A stretch of DNA of 64,000 nucleotides from assembly GCA_034412795.1 (NCBI GenBank), contig DAOUMD010000264.1, positions 34,242-98,241 on the forward strand, read 5' to 3'. Of this stretch, positions 25,855 to 34,358 are shown piece by piece (the stretch's first letter is position 1; each line of letters starts with the position of its first letter). Source of the DNA: JAUVPY01 sp034412795. GTDB lineage: Bacteria; Chloroflexota; Anaerolineae; 4572-78; NAK82. The notes below the pieces were generated by a model. It had not been told where the DNA came from, did no database searches, and saw only the letters and a list, made by a program, of their open reading frames with translations. The position numbers and the translations under genes are program-made.

Positions 25855-26337
25855 TTAGCCGCCATAGTGCCAGGAAGTATCACGTAAGGCCATAGGTTTG
25901 GCGTCCGGGTCGCGCACGCCGGCCTCAACTACTTCTGCTACTACTACCGTGTGATCACCACGTTTCACTACGTCGGTGACCTTGCATTCAAACCAGGCCG
26001 GGGCATCCAGCAAGAGAGGCGCACCGGTAACAGGCCCAGGTTCAAAAGCATATCCGCTTAGCTTATCCTCTTTGTACTCTGCGCGCTTGAAGAATGCCTG
26101 GGCCATTTCAGTTTGTCCCACAGCCAGCATATTGATGGCAAACTGGCCGCTTTCTTCAACCATAGTGTGTGTCAGTGTATTGCCTTTTACGCCCATCATC
26201 ACCAGGGGGGGAGCGAAGCTGGCCTGGCTGAGCCAGCTTACTGTGCTGGCGTTGTATTGGTTCTTATGCTCGACGGTCAGCAGGTACAGTCCGTGGGAGA
26301 TCATACCTAACACAGTCTTCTTGGCCTCGAGGTTCAT
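25855..26337 (-). CDS. Flavin reductase-like FMN-binding protein
   Basis: 160 residues, a split-barrel FMN-binding domain: ASTVSWLSQASFAPPLVMMGVK, SGQFAINML, and APAWFECKVTDVVKRGDHTVVVAEVVEAG are family landmarks. It reduces or binds flavin, often as the reductase of a two-component oxygenase, though many members are stand-alone. It begins 10 bases after the site-2 protease stop, with TTAAGGAG upstream. Confidence 0.9.
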   Translation of the reverse strand: MNLEAKKTVLGMISHGLYLLTVEHKNQYNASTVSWLSQASFAPPLVMMGVKGNTLTHTMVEESGQFAINMLAVGQTEMAQAFFKRAEYKEDKLSGYAFEPGPVTGAPLLLDAPAWFECKVTDVVKRGDHTVVVAEVVEAGVRDPDAKPMALRDTSWHYGG

Positions 26338-26347
26338 GTTTGTCTCC

Positions 26348-27466
26348 TTAAGACAGATAACGAATCATCTCGATTGTCAAGTAGATATAAAGGCACCCGG
26401 TGAATGCAAGCGTAAGTAGACCGCTCAACCCAAAGGTCAGCCAGTTTGGAGTGGGCTTGGTGCTGGTCCAGGGACCGGTCTCAGGCAGTGGTGTCTGAGA
26501 AGTCTCTATCTGGTTGGGATATGGCGTGTGTTCATTTGCCATAAGAGGTGCTTCGCTTAGCTTGTGCAGTTGTGCCCAGGCCTCACGCTTTGATTTCTCA
26601 TCGGTGGCATACTGGGTGGCGCCCCGAAAGGCGTGGATGGCGCGGATTCGCTGGTTCAGGGCCAGATAAGCCAGCCCCATATTAACGTAGGCTGGGCCAT
26701 AGTTGTGGTTACTGGCGATGGCTTGACGATAGCGAGCGATCGCGTCTTCATACTTGCCCTCGGCGTGGTATTCGGCGCCCAACTCGTAGTGGATGTCTGC
26801 TGGTTGGCGCTGAGCGCTTACTTTGTCTGGTGATGTGTCGGATTGCGTGGGCATCGGTTTCTGGTTGCTGCTGGTGAGTGGCCTGGGTTGATCGCTCGAA
26901 CTGCGCAGCATACCTATCAGGCTGGCCAGAGCGGTGAAGCCGTCCAGAGTAGGGATTGGAAGCAGATTAAAAAAGGCCAATGCCAAATTAGCGTATATCG
27001 CGTAGGTGGTAAAGGCAGCCGTCAAAGTGACGGTGCTGGGGCTTATAGCCGACTCAGCGTTGACCAGCAGGCTTAATACATCTGACAGGTTTTGCTGGCT
27101 AAAGATGGACACCAGAGCGACCAACATAAGGGTAAGGACGAAAGTAACCCCGGCCAGCAACAAGTTGGCGGTTGCACCCGCGATGGCTACCAGAAACATG
27201 CTAAGATAACGACGCTTAAAGTGGCTTGGATCTACCTGAACTGGTCGAGCCCAACCGAACCCAAACAGGACAAATGTTAAGGTGCCGAACCAGGAGATAT
27301 GCCGGAATGGGTTGAGCGTAATGCGTCCGCGCTCGACCTGCGACGAGTCGCCGAGAAGGTAGGCAACAAAAGTATGGGCCAGTTCATGAACGGTGAAACC
27401 GGCCAAGACGCCTGGAATGATAAGCAAGTTTGTCCACGAAGGTATGAATCGAGATAGGTCACTCAT
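26348..27466 (-). CDS. Site-2 protease family protein with TPR segment
   Basis: 372 residues. The zinc motif HELAHTFVAYLLGD (~28) and the later NLLPIPTLDGF (~172) mark an M50 intramembrane protease of the short, PDZ-less type. A cytoplasmic-looking linker is followed by two TPR units (~235-300: ELGAEYHAEGKYEDAIARY, AYVNMGLAYLALNQRIRAIH) and a final transmembrane helix (~345-368). The TPR part may recruit substrate. The operon order is hypothetical protein - protease - flavin reductase, with gaps of 3 and 10 bases. Confidence 0.88.
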   Translation of the reverse strand: MSDLSRFIPSWTNLLIIPGVLAGFTVHELAHTFVAYLLGDSSQVERGRITLNPFRHISWFGTLTFVLFGFGWARPVQVDPSHFKRRYLSMFLVAIAGATANLLLAGVTFVLTLMLVALVSIFSQQNLSDVLSLLVNAESAISPSTVTLTAAFTTYAIYANLALAFFNLLPIPTLDGFTALASLIGMLRSSSDQPRPLTSSNQKPMPTQSDTSPDKVSAQRQPADIHYELGAEYHAEGKYEDAIARYRQAIASNHNYGPAYVNMGLAYLALNQRIRAIHAFRGATQYATDEKSKREAWAQLHKLSEAPLMANEHTPYPNQIETSQTPLPETGPWTSTKPTPNWLTFGLSGLLTLAFTGCLYIYLTIEMIRYLS

Positions 27467-27469
27467 ATG

Positions 27470-27970
27470 TTACGCCCTTTCCTTCAGTTCGAAAGGAACC
27501 CGGACTGTCTGAATGACCACATCGCTCAGCGCCAACTCTGCACGGGCGGTGTAAGTGGCGCCCGGCTCGGGGCTGCGCAGGTGCAGGGTGAAATCCAATT
27601 CGGGCTCTTTGTGCTCGACGATGAAGGTGGTGGCAATCTCATTCCCCCCTTGATCGAGAATGCTTAATGTCACGTCTGGATACAGACTGGGTGGTCGATT
27701 GTTATCAGGCGTAGGGAAGTCCTCGGCTGTGGTCTGTTCGGGTATCGGGCTGTCAAGGAACAGATCGACGTTGGGAGTGGTGGGTGATTGGTTGGACTTC
27801 GCTTCCTGGGTTTCTTCTAACGGCTGGGGCATATCGGGAAAATGGAGTAAATTGGAGCCTGCGCCCGGGCCATAGGCCGGCAACCCTGACACGCGCAGGA
27901 TTAAGGACACACGTAGTAGGTCCGGCAAGGGTCGTGGGATGAGAGACTCAATACGAATCGGGTCAGGCAC
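27470..27970 (-). CDS. Hypothetical protein upstream of the site-2 protease
   Basis: 166 residues, no signal peptide or transmembrane segment. The middle is Pro/Asn-rich and low in order (~45-95); the C-terminal half looks like one beta-sandwich (VTLSILDQGG..., FIVEHKEPELDFTLHL, AELALSDVVIQTVRVPFEL). I do not recognise a family. The GTG at 27970 is preferred because GGGAGAAAAAC precedes it; the longer reading from TTG 27994 would start inside the octamer repeat array that abuts this gene. It ends 3 bases before the protease start. Confidence 0.65.
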   Translation of the reverse strand: MPDPIRIESLIPRPLPDLLRVSLILRVSGLPAYGPGAGSNLLHFPDMPQPLEETQEAKSNQSPTTPNVDLFLDSPIPEQTTAEDFPTPDNNRPPSLYPDVTLSILDQGGNEIATTFIVEHKEPELDFTLHLRSPEPGATYTARAELALSDVVIQTVRVPFELKERA

Positions 27971-27987
27971 GTTTTTCTCCCGGGAAG

Positions 27988-28190
27988 TCAGCAAATCAGC
28001 AAATCAGCAGATCTGCAAATCGGAAATTTGCAGACACTTGTGCCCCCGCGCTGCTTGCGGGGCAGGTGCGCACACCCATGCTCGCCGCCCGCGCTGGCCG
28101 CAGGGCGGTGCAGGGCAGGTGTTTGCTGGTTTGCAGATTTGCGCATTTGCTCATTTGCCCATTTGCAGATTTGCGCATTTGCTGATTGAT
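27988..28190. repeat. Octamer tandem-repeat arrays as facing inverted arms
   Basis: Left arm 27988-28033: about six units of AGCAAATC type. Right arm 28121-28190: about nine units of the complementary TTTGCNNA type (TTTGCAGA, TTTGCGCA, TTTGCTCA, TTTGCCCA). The 87-base centre is GC-rich with its own complementary pieces (ACACTTGTGCC and GGCAGGTGT). The whole could fold as one long imperfect hairpin. It lies between the hypothetical gene and the GT39-like gene. Confidence 0.85.
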
Positions 28191-28219
28191 TATACATGGT
28201 GGTGGCGTGGGCGTCAAAG

Positions 28220-30373
28220 CTACTGGTTGGGGAGGATTGTCACCAGTCCCAGCGAGATGGTATGTCCCTGGCCATCTTGGCGGGGGAGTGGCTGGACGGT
28301 GACCGGGTCGTACATCTCCACCTCAAGCCAATAATCGCCGGGAGGCAGATCGGCGGGCAATACCAGACGCATGGGATGGCGGATGGGCTGCTCCGGCGGC
28401 CAGTCCGGACTGAGCAGAAGGCCTCCCACCGGCCATTCGTCTTGTTGGGCGGCCAAAGATGCCTCGCCAGTCTGAGACGTGCCCCACAGCTTGAGCGAGA
28501 CGGCATAGGGTGTCGCCGAGCCTTGGTTGCTGGCTGCACGCCACCAGAGCACCACGTCTAGCGGCTCTCCGGCCCGCGCGGTCGGTTCCACTTCCCAGCC
28601 CAGCAGAGATATTCCGCCTTCGAGGACTATTTTAGCTTCCGAGGGGGGGGACGGCTGGATACTTGACATAAAACCTTGGACACGCATAAACGATTCGCCG
28701 GCGAAGAGCTGATCTTCAAAGGGGGTTGTATTGGTCGCCAGCCAATCGCGGATGAAACCCTCGGGGTCGGTCACGGTGTCGTAGATGCGTAGCACCCAGA
28801 TGCGGGGGAAGGTTTGGGTCACGCGTTCCAGGATGGCGGCGGTCTCGGCCTGGGTGGTGGCGTAAAAGTCGGACTCGGGGTCCCCCCAGCCGAGATCGGG
28901 GGCGCCGTTGATAGTCCCGGTGCTCAACAGCAGCGGGCCAGCAGGGGGCGAGGTGGAAGGGGCCTCGGCGGGTTGGAAATCGGTGAGCCGGAGCCGGCCA
29001 GCGATAGGATGCTCGTAATAGTACAAGAAGCCGGGGTAGGCATACCCGGCGTTGATGAGAACTGCGTCGCCCGGGCGCCAGCGCTCGGCGATGTAGCCTA
29101 TCGCGGTCCGAAAGTCGTCGGCGGCGTAGCGCGGGTTGGTGTGCAGTTGATAAACACTGAAGGCTGATCCGATCAGCAGCGCCAGGATAGCCGCGACGGC
29201 TAACGGCCAGACCCGACGCGACAGCCAGGCCAGCCCGGCTCCCAGCAGGATATAAAAAGCGGGCGCGTAGGTAAACACATAGCGCACGTGGTAAAGCGGG
29301 GTAATCAACGAGGCCAGGTAGATGAGGAGCAGGGGGGCGAAGGTGTAGGCGATGAGCAGGACTGGAGATTGGAGATTGGAGATTGGAGATTCCCCGATTT
29401 CTCGATTCCCCGATTTCCTGATTTCCTGATTTCCTGATTTCCTGATTTCCTGATTTCCCGATTTCCCGATTTCCCGATTCCCCGATTCCCCGATTCCAGG
29501 CAGGAGGGCCAAGAGGAAAAGGATGCCGGTCACCAGGAGAATGGGCCATACCTGGCTGGGTTGGACGGATTGGCCTAACGAGAGGGCGGTCCAGGCCTCG
29601 AGTAGAACCTTGTGGAACGGGATGAAGCCGCGCCAGGGAGGGACGGGCGGGTTGGTGGCCTGCTGCCAGGCAATGGGTAGCCAGGGGAGGTAGAGGATTA
29701 ACACGGCAACCTGGGCCAGCAGCCAAGTCCCCAGCGTGCGAAAACGGCGGTTCCAGAGCAAGTATCCGATCATCAGCAGGTTGAGCGTTACCAGCAAAAA
29801 GCCGAAATAGTAGAGTACATACAGCCCCACCGCAGCCGCTAAAATGTAGCCTGTCAAGCAGCGTCGTTCTATGGGGTTGTTGGTTGGCTGGTTGATTGGT
29901 TGGTTGGGTGGGTGGGTGGTTATTTTAGACGCGCACCACAGCGTGACCAGCCCCAGCACGGCGCCCAGGGTGTACATGCGGACTTCTTGTGAATACCACA
30001 GGTTAAAAGGTGAAATCGCTACCAGCAGTGTGGCCCACAGCGCAACCGCCCGCCCTAGCAAGCGGCGGGCCAGGGTGTAGGTGAGGGGGATGAGCAGCAC
30101 GCCGAATACGAGCGAGAAGAAGGCCAGCGCGAATTCCGTGTCGCCGACCAATTGGGTCCAGATGTGAAGAAGCGCGTAGTAGCCAGGGGGGTGGATGTCG
30201 CGGGCGGTGTGGGCGATGAGGTCGGGTATGCTCTTCGAGGCCAGATGGGCGCTGACCGTCTCATCGTACCACAGGCTATCCGCACCCAGGCGATACAACC
30301 TGAGCGCAAAGCCACCCAGTATGATGATGAGGGGTGCACCATGCTGGCGCCATACTTGGGTGTTTTCTGTCAC
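28220..30373 (-). CDS. GT39-like polytopic glycosyltransferase with repeat-encoded inserts
   Basis: 717 residues. After helix 1 comes RLGADSLWYDETVSAHLA, the acidic loop typical of GT-C mannosyltransferase-like enzymes (GT39/PMT_2), then ...HPPGYYALLHIWTQLVGDTEFALAFFS with the family HPP motif. About ten transmembrane helices fill residues 1-415; the rest is an outer soluble part ending in a beta-sandwich. Two low-complexity inserts are clearly derived from DNA repeats: a Pro/Asn stretch (HPPNQPINQPTNNPIE) from 29877-29921 and an 8-residue-period stretch (EIGKSGNQ, EIRKSGNQ, EIRKSGNR) from 29389-29498. Both lie in loops, so the protein may still work. Confidence 0.85.
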   Translation of the reverse strand: MTENTQVWRQHGAPLIIILGGFALRLYRLGADSLWYDETVSAHLASKSIPDLIAHTARDIHPPGYYALLHIWTQLVGDTEFALAFFSLVFGVLLIPLTYTLARRLLGRAVALWATLLVAISPFNLWYSQEVRMYTLGAVLGLVTLWCASKITTHPPNQPINQPTNNPIERRCLTGYILAAAVGLYVLYYFGFLLVTLNLLMIGYLLWNRRFRTLGTWLLAQVAVLILYLPWLPIAWQQATNPPVPPWRGFIPFHKVLLEAWTALSLGQSVQPSQVWPILLVTGILFLLALLPGIGESGNREIGKSGNQEIRKSGNQEIRKSGNREIGESPISNLQSPVLLIAYTFAPLLLIYLASLITPLYHVRYVFTYAPAFYILLGAGLAWLSRRVWPLAVAAILALLIGSAFSVYQLHTNPRYAADDFRTAIGYIAERWRPGDAVLINAGYAYPGFLYYYEHPIAGRLRLTDFQPAEAPSTSPPAGPLLLSTGTINGAPDLGWGDPESDFYATTQAETAAILERVTQTFPRIWVLRIYDTVTDPEGFIRDWLATNTTPFEDQLFAGESFMRVQGFMSSIQPSPPSEAKIVLEGGISLLGWEVEPTARAGEPLDVVLWWRAASNQGSATPYAVSLKLWGTSQTGEASLAAQQDEWPVGGLLLSPDWPPEQPIRHPMRLVLPADLPPGDYWLEVEMYDPVTVQPLPRQDGQGHTISLGLVTILPNQ
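29367..29498. repeat. Heptamer and octamer arrays inside the GT39-like gene
   Basis: 29367-29394 is four GGAGATT units (period 7). From 29395 come about 13 CCCGATTT/TCCTGATT units, settling to an exact period of 8. As 8 is not a multiple of 3 the protein repeat is 8 residues per 24 bases, and the frame is kept across the whole block. The complement of this unit, GGAATCGG, forms the array at 58580-58644. Confidence 0.88.
29877..29921. repeat. GGTTGGTT-type array inside the GT39-like gene
   Basis: A run of GTTGGTTGGCTGGTTGATTG type units with 4- and 8-base periodicity, in frame, encoding the Pro/Asn/Gln insert of the membrane protein. Confidence 0.75.
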
Positions 30374-30689
30374 CTGGCCTCCGGCAGCGGATGCATGTTA
30401 TCTCCACGGCGCTGGAATAACTTGCGATTGTTCAGCTCGTGTCAATCGCGTATCTTATCACACAGCCTGTCAGTGGGCAACTGTCCGTAACATGAGAATA
30501 TAACCGATTTCACATGATTTTCAGATGTTTCTCTAACGTTTTGCTATCGGGTTCGGGTCATAATGGAGGAGGCACGCATCGGCCTGGTGTATCGGCATTT
30601 GTCTCAAGATTTACGATGGTTCCACGCTATTCTCTCGTTGGCCGTGGTAGAATCATATTGTCGTGATGCTGCTTAAGGGGACTGTCGAA
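30374..30689. other. 316-base divergent gap
   Basis: Lies between the divergent GT39-like and first beta-helix genes and must hold both promoters. On the minus strand TTGACA is followed after 17 bases by a weak AGTTAT near the GT39 start; on the plus strand a TAGAAT at about 30648 could be a -10 box without a convincing -35. No repeats or open frames of note. Confidence 0.35.
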
Positions 30690-32363
30690 ATGAAACGAGC
30701 TGCCGTCAACGTAGCTTTTGCGCTGAGTTTGGGACTGGGCCTGATTTTGGCCTGTCTGTGGGTCCTGGTGGGTGGCGCGTCAGTGGTTCAGGCCCAGGGA
30801 CCTGATGGCTATGAGGTCTATTACGTCGCACCGTCTTGTGTTGGCGCGCCTGTCCCCTGTTACACGACAGTGCAGGACGCCGTGGACGCCGTTGATGACG
30901 CCGACGATGTCATCAAGGTGGCGACGGGTACTTATACCGACGTGAACGTGGGTCCCCGGAATGACACCACGAGCACCGGGCTGGTGACACAGGTGGTTTA
31001 CATCAGCAAGAGCGTGACCATTCGGGGTGGCTACACGCCAGCCTTTACCGAGCCACCGGACCCCGAGGCTAATCCCACCGTGCTGGACGCAGAGGGACAG
31101 GGGCGAGTGCTGTACATCACGGGTGATATCAGCTCGACGATTGAAGGGCTGCGCATCACCGGTGGCGACGCGCTTGGACTGGGCGGTAGCTTGCCTGGAG
31201 GGCATGATAATAGCGGTGGCGGTGTGTATGTATACCAGGCCACGGTTGCGATAAGCGGCTCCCACATCTATAGCAATACAACCGGAGATAAGGGATCTGG
31301 ATGGGCTGAATATGAAGGGGGGTATGGGGGCGGGTTGTATGCTGCCTACGGCGATGATCTGTTTCTCTCGGGCAATATGATCTACAGCAACACCGCCATC
31401 GGCTACGTCGGGTGTGGGGCCGGCCTGATCGTTCAATCGAGCGACCGTGTCACAATCATTGACAATACGGTTTTCGGCAACCAAGGGGTGCTAAGCCCGT
31501 CCGGTTTCGCTGTGTGTGGAGGCGGGATAGTTGTAGATCCGAACGCGGCGGGGTGCACCGATGCGACAGTTCGCCGCAACGTGATCTCTGACAACCAGGC
31601 CGCCGGACCCTGGGGCGGGATCGTCATTGATTGCGACGGCAGTACGGTTAGCGACAACGTCATCTCCAATAACCGTGCTGCCTACTGGGGAGGTGGGCTT
31701 GCCATATATTCTAGCAACAACGTCACCGCCAGTAACAACGTCATAGTGGGCAACAGTGTCAGTGTCGGGTACGAGCGTGAAGGTGGCGGGGTGTATATTC
31801 ACGAGAGTGGGGGTATTGTGTTGGTCAACAGCGTAGTTGCCGATAACCGGCTGACCGATGGCGGGCTGGGGGCTGGCATTCACGTCAGGGCTAGCCAGTG
31901 CGACGTGCGTCACACCACGATTGCCGGCAATAGCGGCGGCGATGGCAGCGGGATCTACGTATATGGCCATTCCTCTATAGGCTACAGTACTGTGGCTCTC
32001 ACCAATACCATCCTGGTCAGCCATACGGTGGGTATCACCGGTACGGCGGGCAACACGGCGACGTTGGAGGCTACGCTGTGGGGCAGTGGGGATTGGGCCA
32101 ACGGAACCGATTGGGGCGGTGCGGGTACTGTCCTTATTGGGGCACACAACTATTGGGGTGATCCGGCCTTTATCGACCCCGGTGCAGGAGACTACCACAT
32201 CGGTCCCGGCAGCGCGGCCGTCGATGCGGGCGTGGATGCAGGTGTCAGTTACGACATCGATGGCGACCCGCGGCCGGTGGGCGGCGGATACGACATCGGA
32301 GCCGATGAGCGTCGTGAGCCCGGGACGCTTTCGGTCTACCTGCCGGTGGTGCTGAAGCAGTAA
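30690..32363 (+). CDS. Exported right-handed beta-helix protein, copy 1
   Basis: 557 residues: signal peptide (MKRAAVNVAFALSLGLGLIL..., cleavage near VVQAQG), then a parallel beta-helix with many short Gly/Asn-rich turns (SGSHIYSNT, SDNVISNN, ASNNVIVGN, LVNSVVADN), as in pectate-lyase-like and right-handed helix surface proteins. No catalytic residues of a known lyase are evident. The protein ends with GTLSVYLPVVLKQ; a YLP(V/L)VL-type end is common on exported proteins of this phylum and may be a sorting or anchoring signal (inference). A nearly identical paralogue follows after 32 bases. ATG 30690 is chosen to match the paralogue. Confidence 0.85.
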   Translation: MKRAAVNVAFALSLGLGLILACLWVLVGGASVVQAQGPDGYEVYYVAPSCVGAPVPCYTTVQDAVDAVDDADDVIKVATGTYTDVNVGPRNDTTSTGLVTQVVYISKSVTIRGGYTPAFTEPPDPEANPTVLDAEGQGRVLYITGDISSTIEGLRITGGDALGLGGSLPGGHDNSGGGVYVYQATVAISGSHIYSNTTGDKGSGWAEYEGGYGGGLYAAYGDDLFLSGNMIYSNTAIGYVGCGAGLIVQSSDRVTIIDNTVFGNQGVLSPSGFAVCGGGIVVDPNAAGCTDATVRRNVISDNQAAGPWGGIVIDCDGSTVSDNVISNNRAAYWGGGLAIYSSNNVTASNNVIVGNSVSVGYEREGGGVYIHESGGIVLVNSVVADNRLTDGGLGAGIHVRASQCDVRHTTIAGNSGGDGSGIYVYGHSSIGYSTVALTNTILVSHTVGITGTAGNTATLEATLWGSGDWANGTDWGGAGTVLIGAHNYWGDPAFIDPGAGDYHIGPGSAAVDAGVDAGVSYDIDGDPRPVGGGYDIGADERREPGTLSVYLPVVLKQ

Positions 32364-32395
32364 ACAGCGCAATATCAAAACCAGGAGGCTTTGCT

Positions 32396-34084
32396 ATGAA
32401 ACGAGCTGCCGTCAATGTAGCTTTTGCGCTGAGTTTGGGACTGGGCCTGATTTTGGCCTGTCTGTGGGTCCTGGTGGGTGGCGCGTCAGTGGTTCAGGCC
32501 CAGGGACCTGATGGCTATAAGGTCTATTACGTCGCACCGTCTTGTGTTGGCGTGCCTGCACCTTGCTACACGATAGTGCAGGATGCGGTGGACGCCGTTG
32601 ATGACGCCGACGATGTCATCAACGTGGCGGAGGGTACCTATACCGGCGTAGACGTGCGTCCCCGGAATGACATCACGAGCACCGGGTTGGTGACGCAGGT
32701 GGTTTACATCAGCAAGAGCGTGACCATTCGGGGCGGCTACGCACAAACTTTTACCGAACTGCCCGATCCCGAGGCTAATCCCACCGTGCTGGACGCAGAG
32801 AGACAGGGGCGAGTGCTGTACATCACGGGTGATATCAGCTCAACGATTGAGGGGCTGCGCATCACCGGTGGCGACGCGCTTGGGCTGGGCGGTAGCTTGT
32901 TTGGAGAGCAGTATGATAGCGGTGGCGGCGTGTATGTATACCAGGCCACAGTTGCGATAAGCGGCTCTCACATCTATAGCAATACAGCCGGCGGAGATAT
33001 AGAATCTGGGGGCATCTTAGCAGAAGACAGGGGGTTTGGGGGCGGGTTGTATGCTGCCTACGGCGATGATCTGTTTCTTTCGGGCAATGTGATCTACAGC
33101 AACACCGTCAGCGGTGACTACGGGTGTGGGGCCGGCTTGATTGCTCAGTCGAGCGACCGTGTCACAGTCATTGACAATACGGTCTTTGGCAACCAAGGGG
33201 CGCTGGGCCAATTCGGTGTCGGTGCGTGTGGTGGCGGGATGTTTGTAGATGCAAACCCGGCGGGGTGCACCGATGCCACAGTTCGCCACAACGTGATCTC
33301 TGACAACCGGGCTGCCGGGCCGGCGGGCGGACTTGGCATTTATTGCGACGACAGTACGGTTAGCGACAACGTCATCTCCGATAACAGTGCCGGACACTAT
33401 GGAGGTGGGCTTGCCATAGATTATAGCAATAACGTCACTGTCAGTAACAACGTCATAGTGGGCAATAGTGCCAGTGTCGAGGACGAGCGTGAAGGTGGAG
33501 GGGTGTATATTAACGACAGTAGAGGCATTGCGCTGATCAACAACGTAGTTGCCGATAACCTGTTGACCGGCGGTGGGCTGGGGGCCGGCATTTACATAAG
33601 GGCCAGCCAATGCGACTTTCGTCACATCACGATTGCCGGCAATAGCGGTGGCGATGGCAGCGGGGTCTACGTCCGTGGCTATTCTTACTTGGGTGAATAC
33701 AGCACCGTGGCTCTCACCAATACTATCTTGGTTAGCCACACGGTGGGTATCACCGTTACAGCCGGTAACACAGCCACGTTGGAAGCTACGCTGTGGGGCA
33801 GCGGGGATTGGGCCAACGGAGCCGATTGGGGTGGTGCGGGGACTATCCTCGTCGGGGCACACAACTATTGGGGTGATCCGGCCCTCGTCGATCCCGATGC
33901 AGGAGACTACCACATCGGCCCCGGCAGCGTAGCCATCGATGCGGGCGTGGACGCAGGGGTGGATGACGACATCGATGGCGACCCGCGGCCGGTGGGCGGC
34001 GGATACGACATCGGGGCGGATGAACGTCGTAAGCCCGGGACGCTTTCGATCTACCTGCCGGTGGTGCTGAAGCAGTCCCCGTAG
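32396..34084 (+). CDS. Exported right-handed beta-helix protein, copy 2
   Basis: 562 residues, a tandem duplicate of the upstream gene: the signal peptide, the first ~180 residues and the C-terminal third are nearly the same, while the central turns differ by substitutions and a few short insertions (for example the GGDIESGG stretch). It ends GTLSIYLPVVLKQSP. A clear AGGAGGCTTTGCT precedes the ATG. Both copies are probably transcribed together and end at the strong terminator that follows. Role: surface adhesion or polysaccharide binding is possible but not shown. Confidence 0.87.
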   Translation: MKRAAVNVAFALSLGLGLILACLWVLVGGASVVQAQGPDGYKVYYVAPSCVGVPAPCYTIVQDAVDAVDDADDVINVAEGTYTGVDVRPRNDITSTGLVTQVVYISKSVTIRGGYAQTFTELPDPEANPTVLDAERQGRVLYITGDISSTIEGLRITGGDALGLGGSLFGEQYDSGGGVYVYQATVAISGSHIYSNTAGGDIESGGILAEDRGFGGGLYAAYGDDLFLSGNVIYSNTVSGDYGCGAGLIAQSSDRVTVIDNTVFGNQGALGQFGVGACGGGMFVDANPAGCTDATVRHNVISDNRAAGPAGGLGIYCDDSTVSDNVISDNSAGHYGGGLAIDYSNNVTVSNNVIVGNSASVEDEREGGGVYINDSRGIALINNVVADNLLTGGGLGAGIYIRASQCDFRHITIAGNSGGDGSGVYVRGYSYLGEYSTVALTNTILVSHTVGITVTAGNTATLEATLWGSGDWANGADWGGAGTILVGAHNYWGDPALVDPDAGDYHIGPGSVAIDAGVDAGVDDDIDGDPRPVGGGYDIGADERRKPGTLSIYLPVVLKQSP

Positions 34085-34119
34085 GGGTAGGTTCCCACAA
34101 GGGAAACCGTTGATCAACC

Positions 34120-34177
34120 AGCCTTCCGAAGGCGTGCGACTGCGGTCGCCTGAGCCTTCGGAAGGCTTTCTTTTTTG
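34120..34177 (+). terminator. Strong intrinsic terminator of the beta-helix operon
   Basis: A perfect 14-bp stem (34120-34133 with 34154-34167, AGCCTTCCGAAGGC), 20-base loop, then TTCTTTTTTG. Thirty-five bases after the stop of copy 2. Confidence 0.88.
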
Positions 34178-34190
34178 TCAAAATCAAGAC

Positions 34191-34219
34191 TTGACATATA
34201 GTCAAAAATGTTGTATTAT
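34191..34219 (+). promoter_or_regulatory. Consensus promoter of the LysM gene with overlapping palindrome
   Basis: TTGACA (34191-34196), 17-base spacer, TATTAT (34214-34219). The -35 box is part of a palindrome TTGAC-ATATA-GTCAA (34191-34205), which could be a repressor operator. The leader to the ATG is about 130 nt. Confidence 0.75.
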
Positions 34220-34358
34220 GTAATCATGACATAAACCCTCTTACAAGATATTGTGGTACTGGTGAGGGGGGCTACTAGTTCTAGTGGTAGTGTTTCTACA
34301 CATTGCTTCTACGCGTGGTTTGATACTACGCGCGGAAGAAGTGGTAAGGAGGTGCAGG

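Noticed and set aside
27988..28190. CRISPR or phage attachment site
   Set aside because: Octamer repeats with complementary arms; no spacers, integrase or tRNA nearby.
29395..29498. CRISPR array
   Set aside because: Units are 8 bp without spacers and code in frame; no cas genes in the window.
33017..34117. 366-residue open frame opposite the second beta-helix gene
   Set aside because: A matching shadow exists opposite the first copy, so it follows from the beta-helix coding strand.
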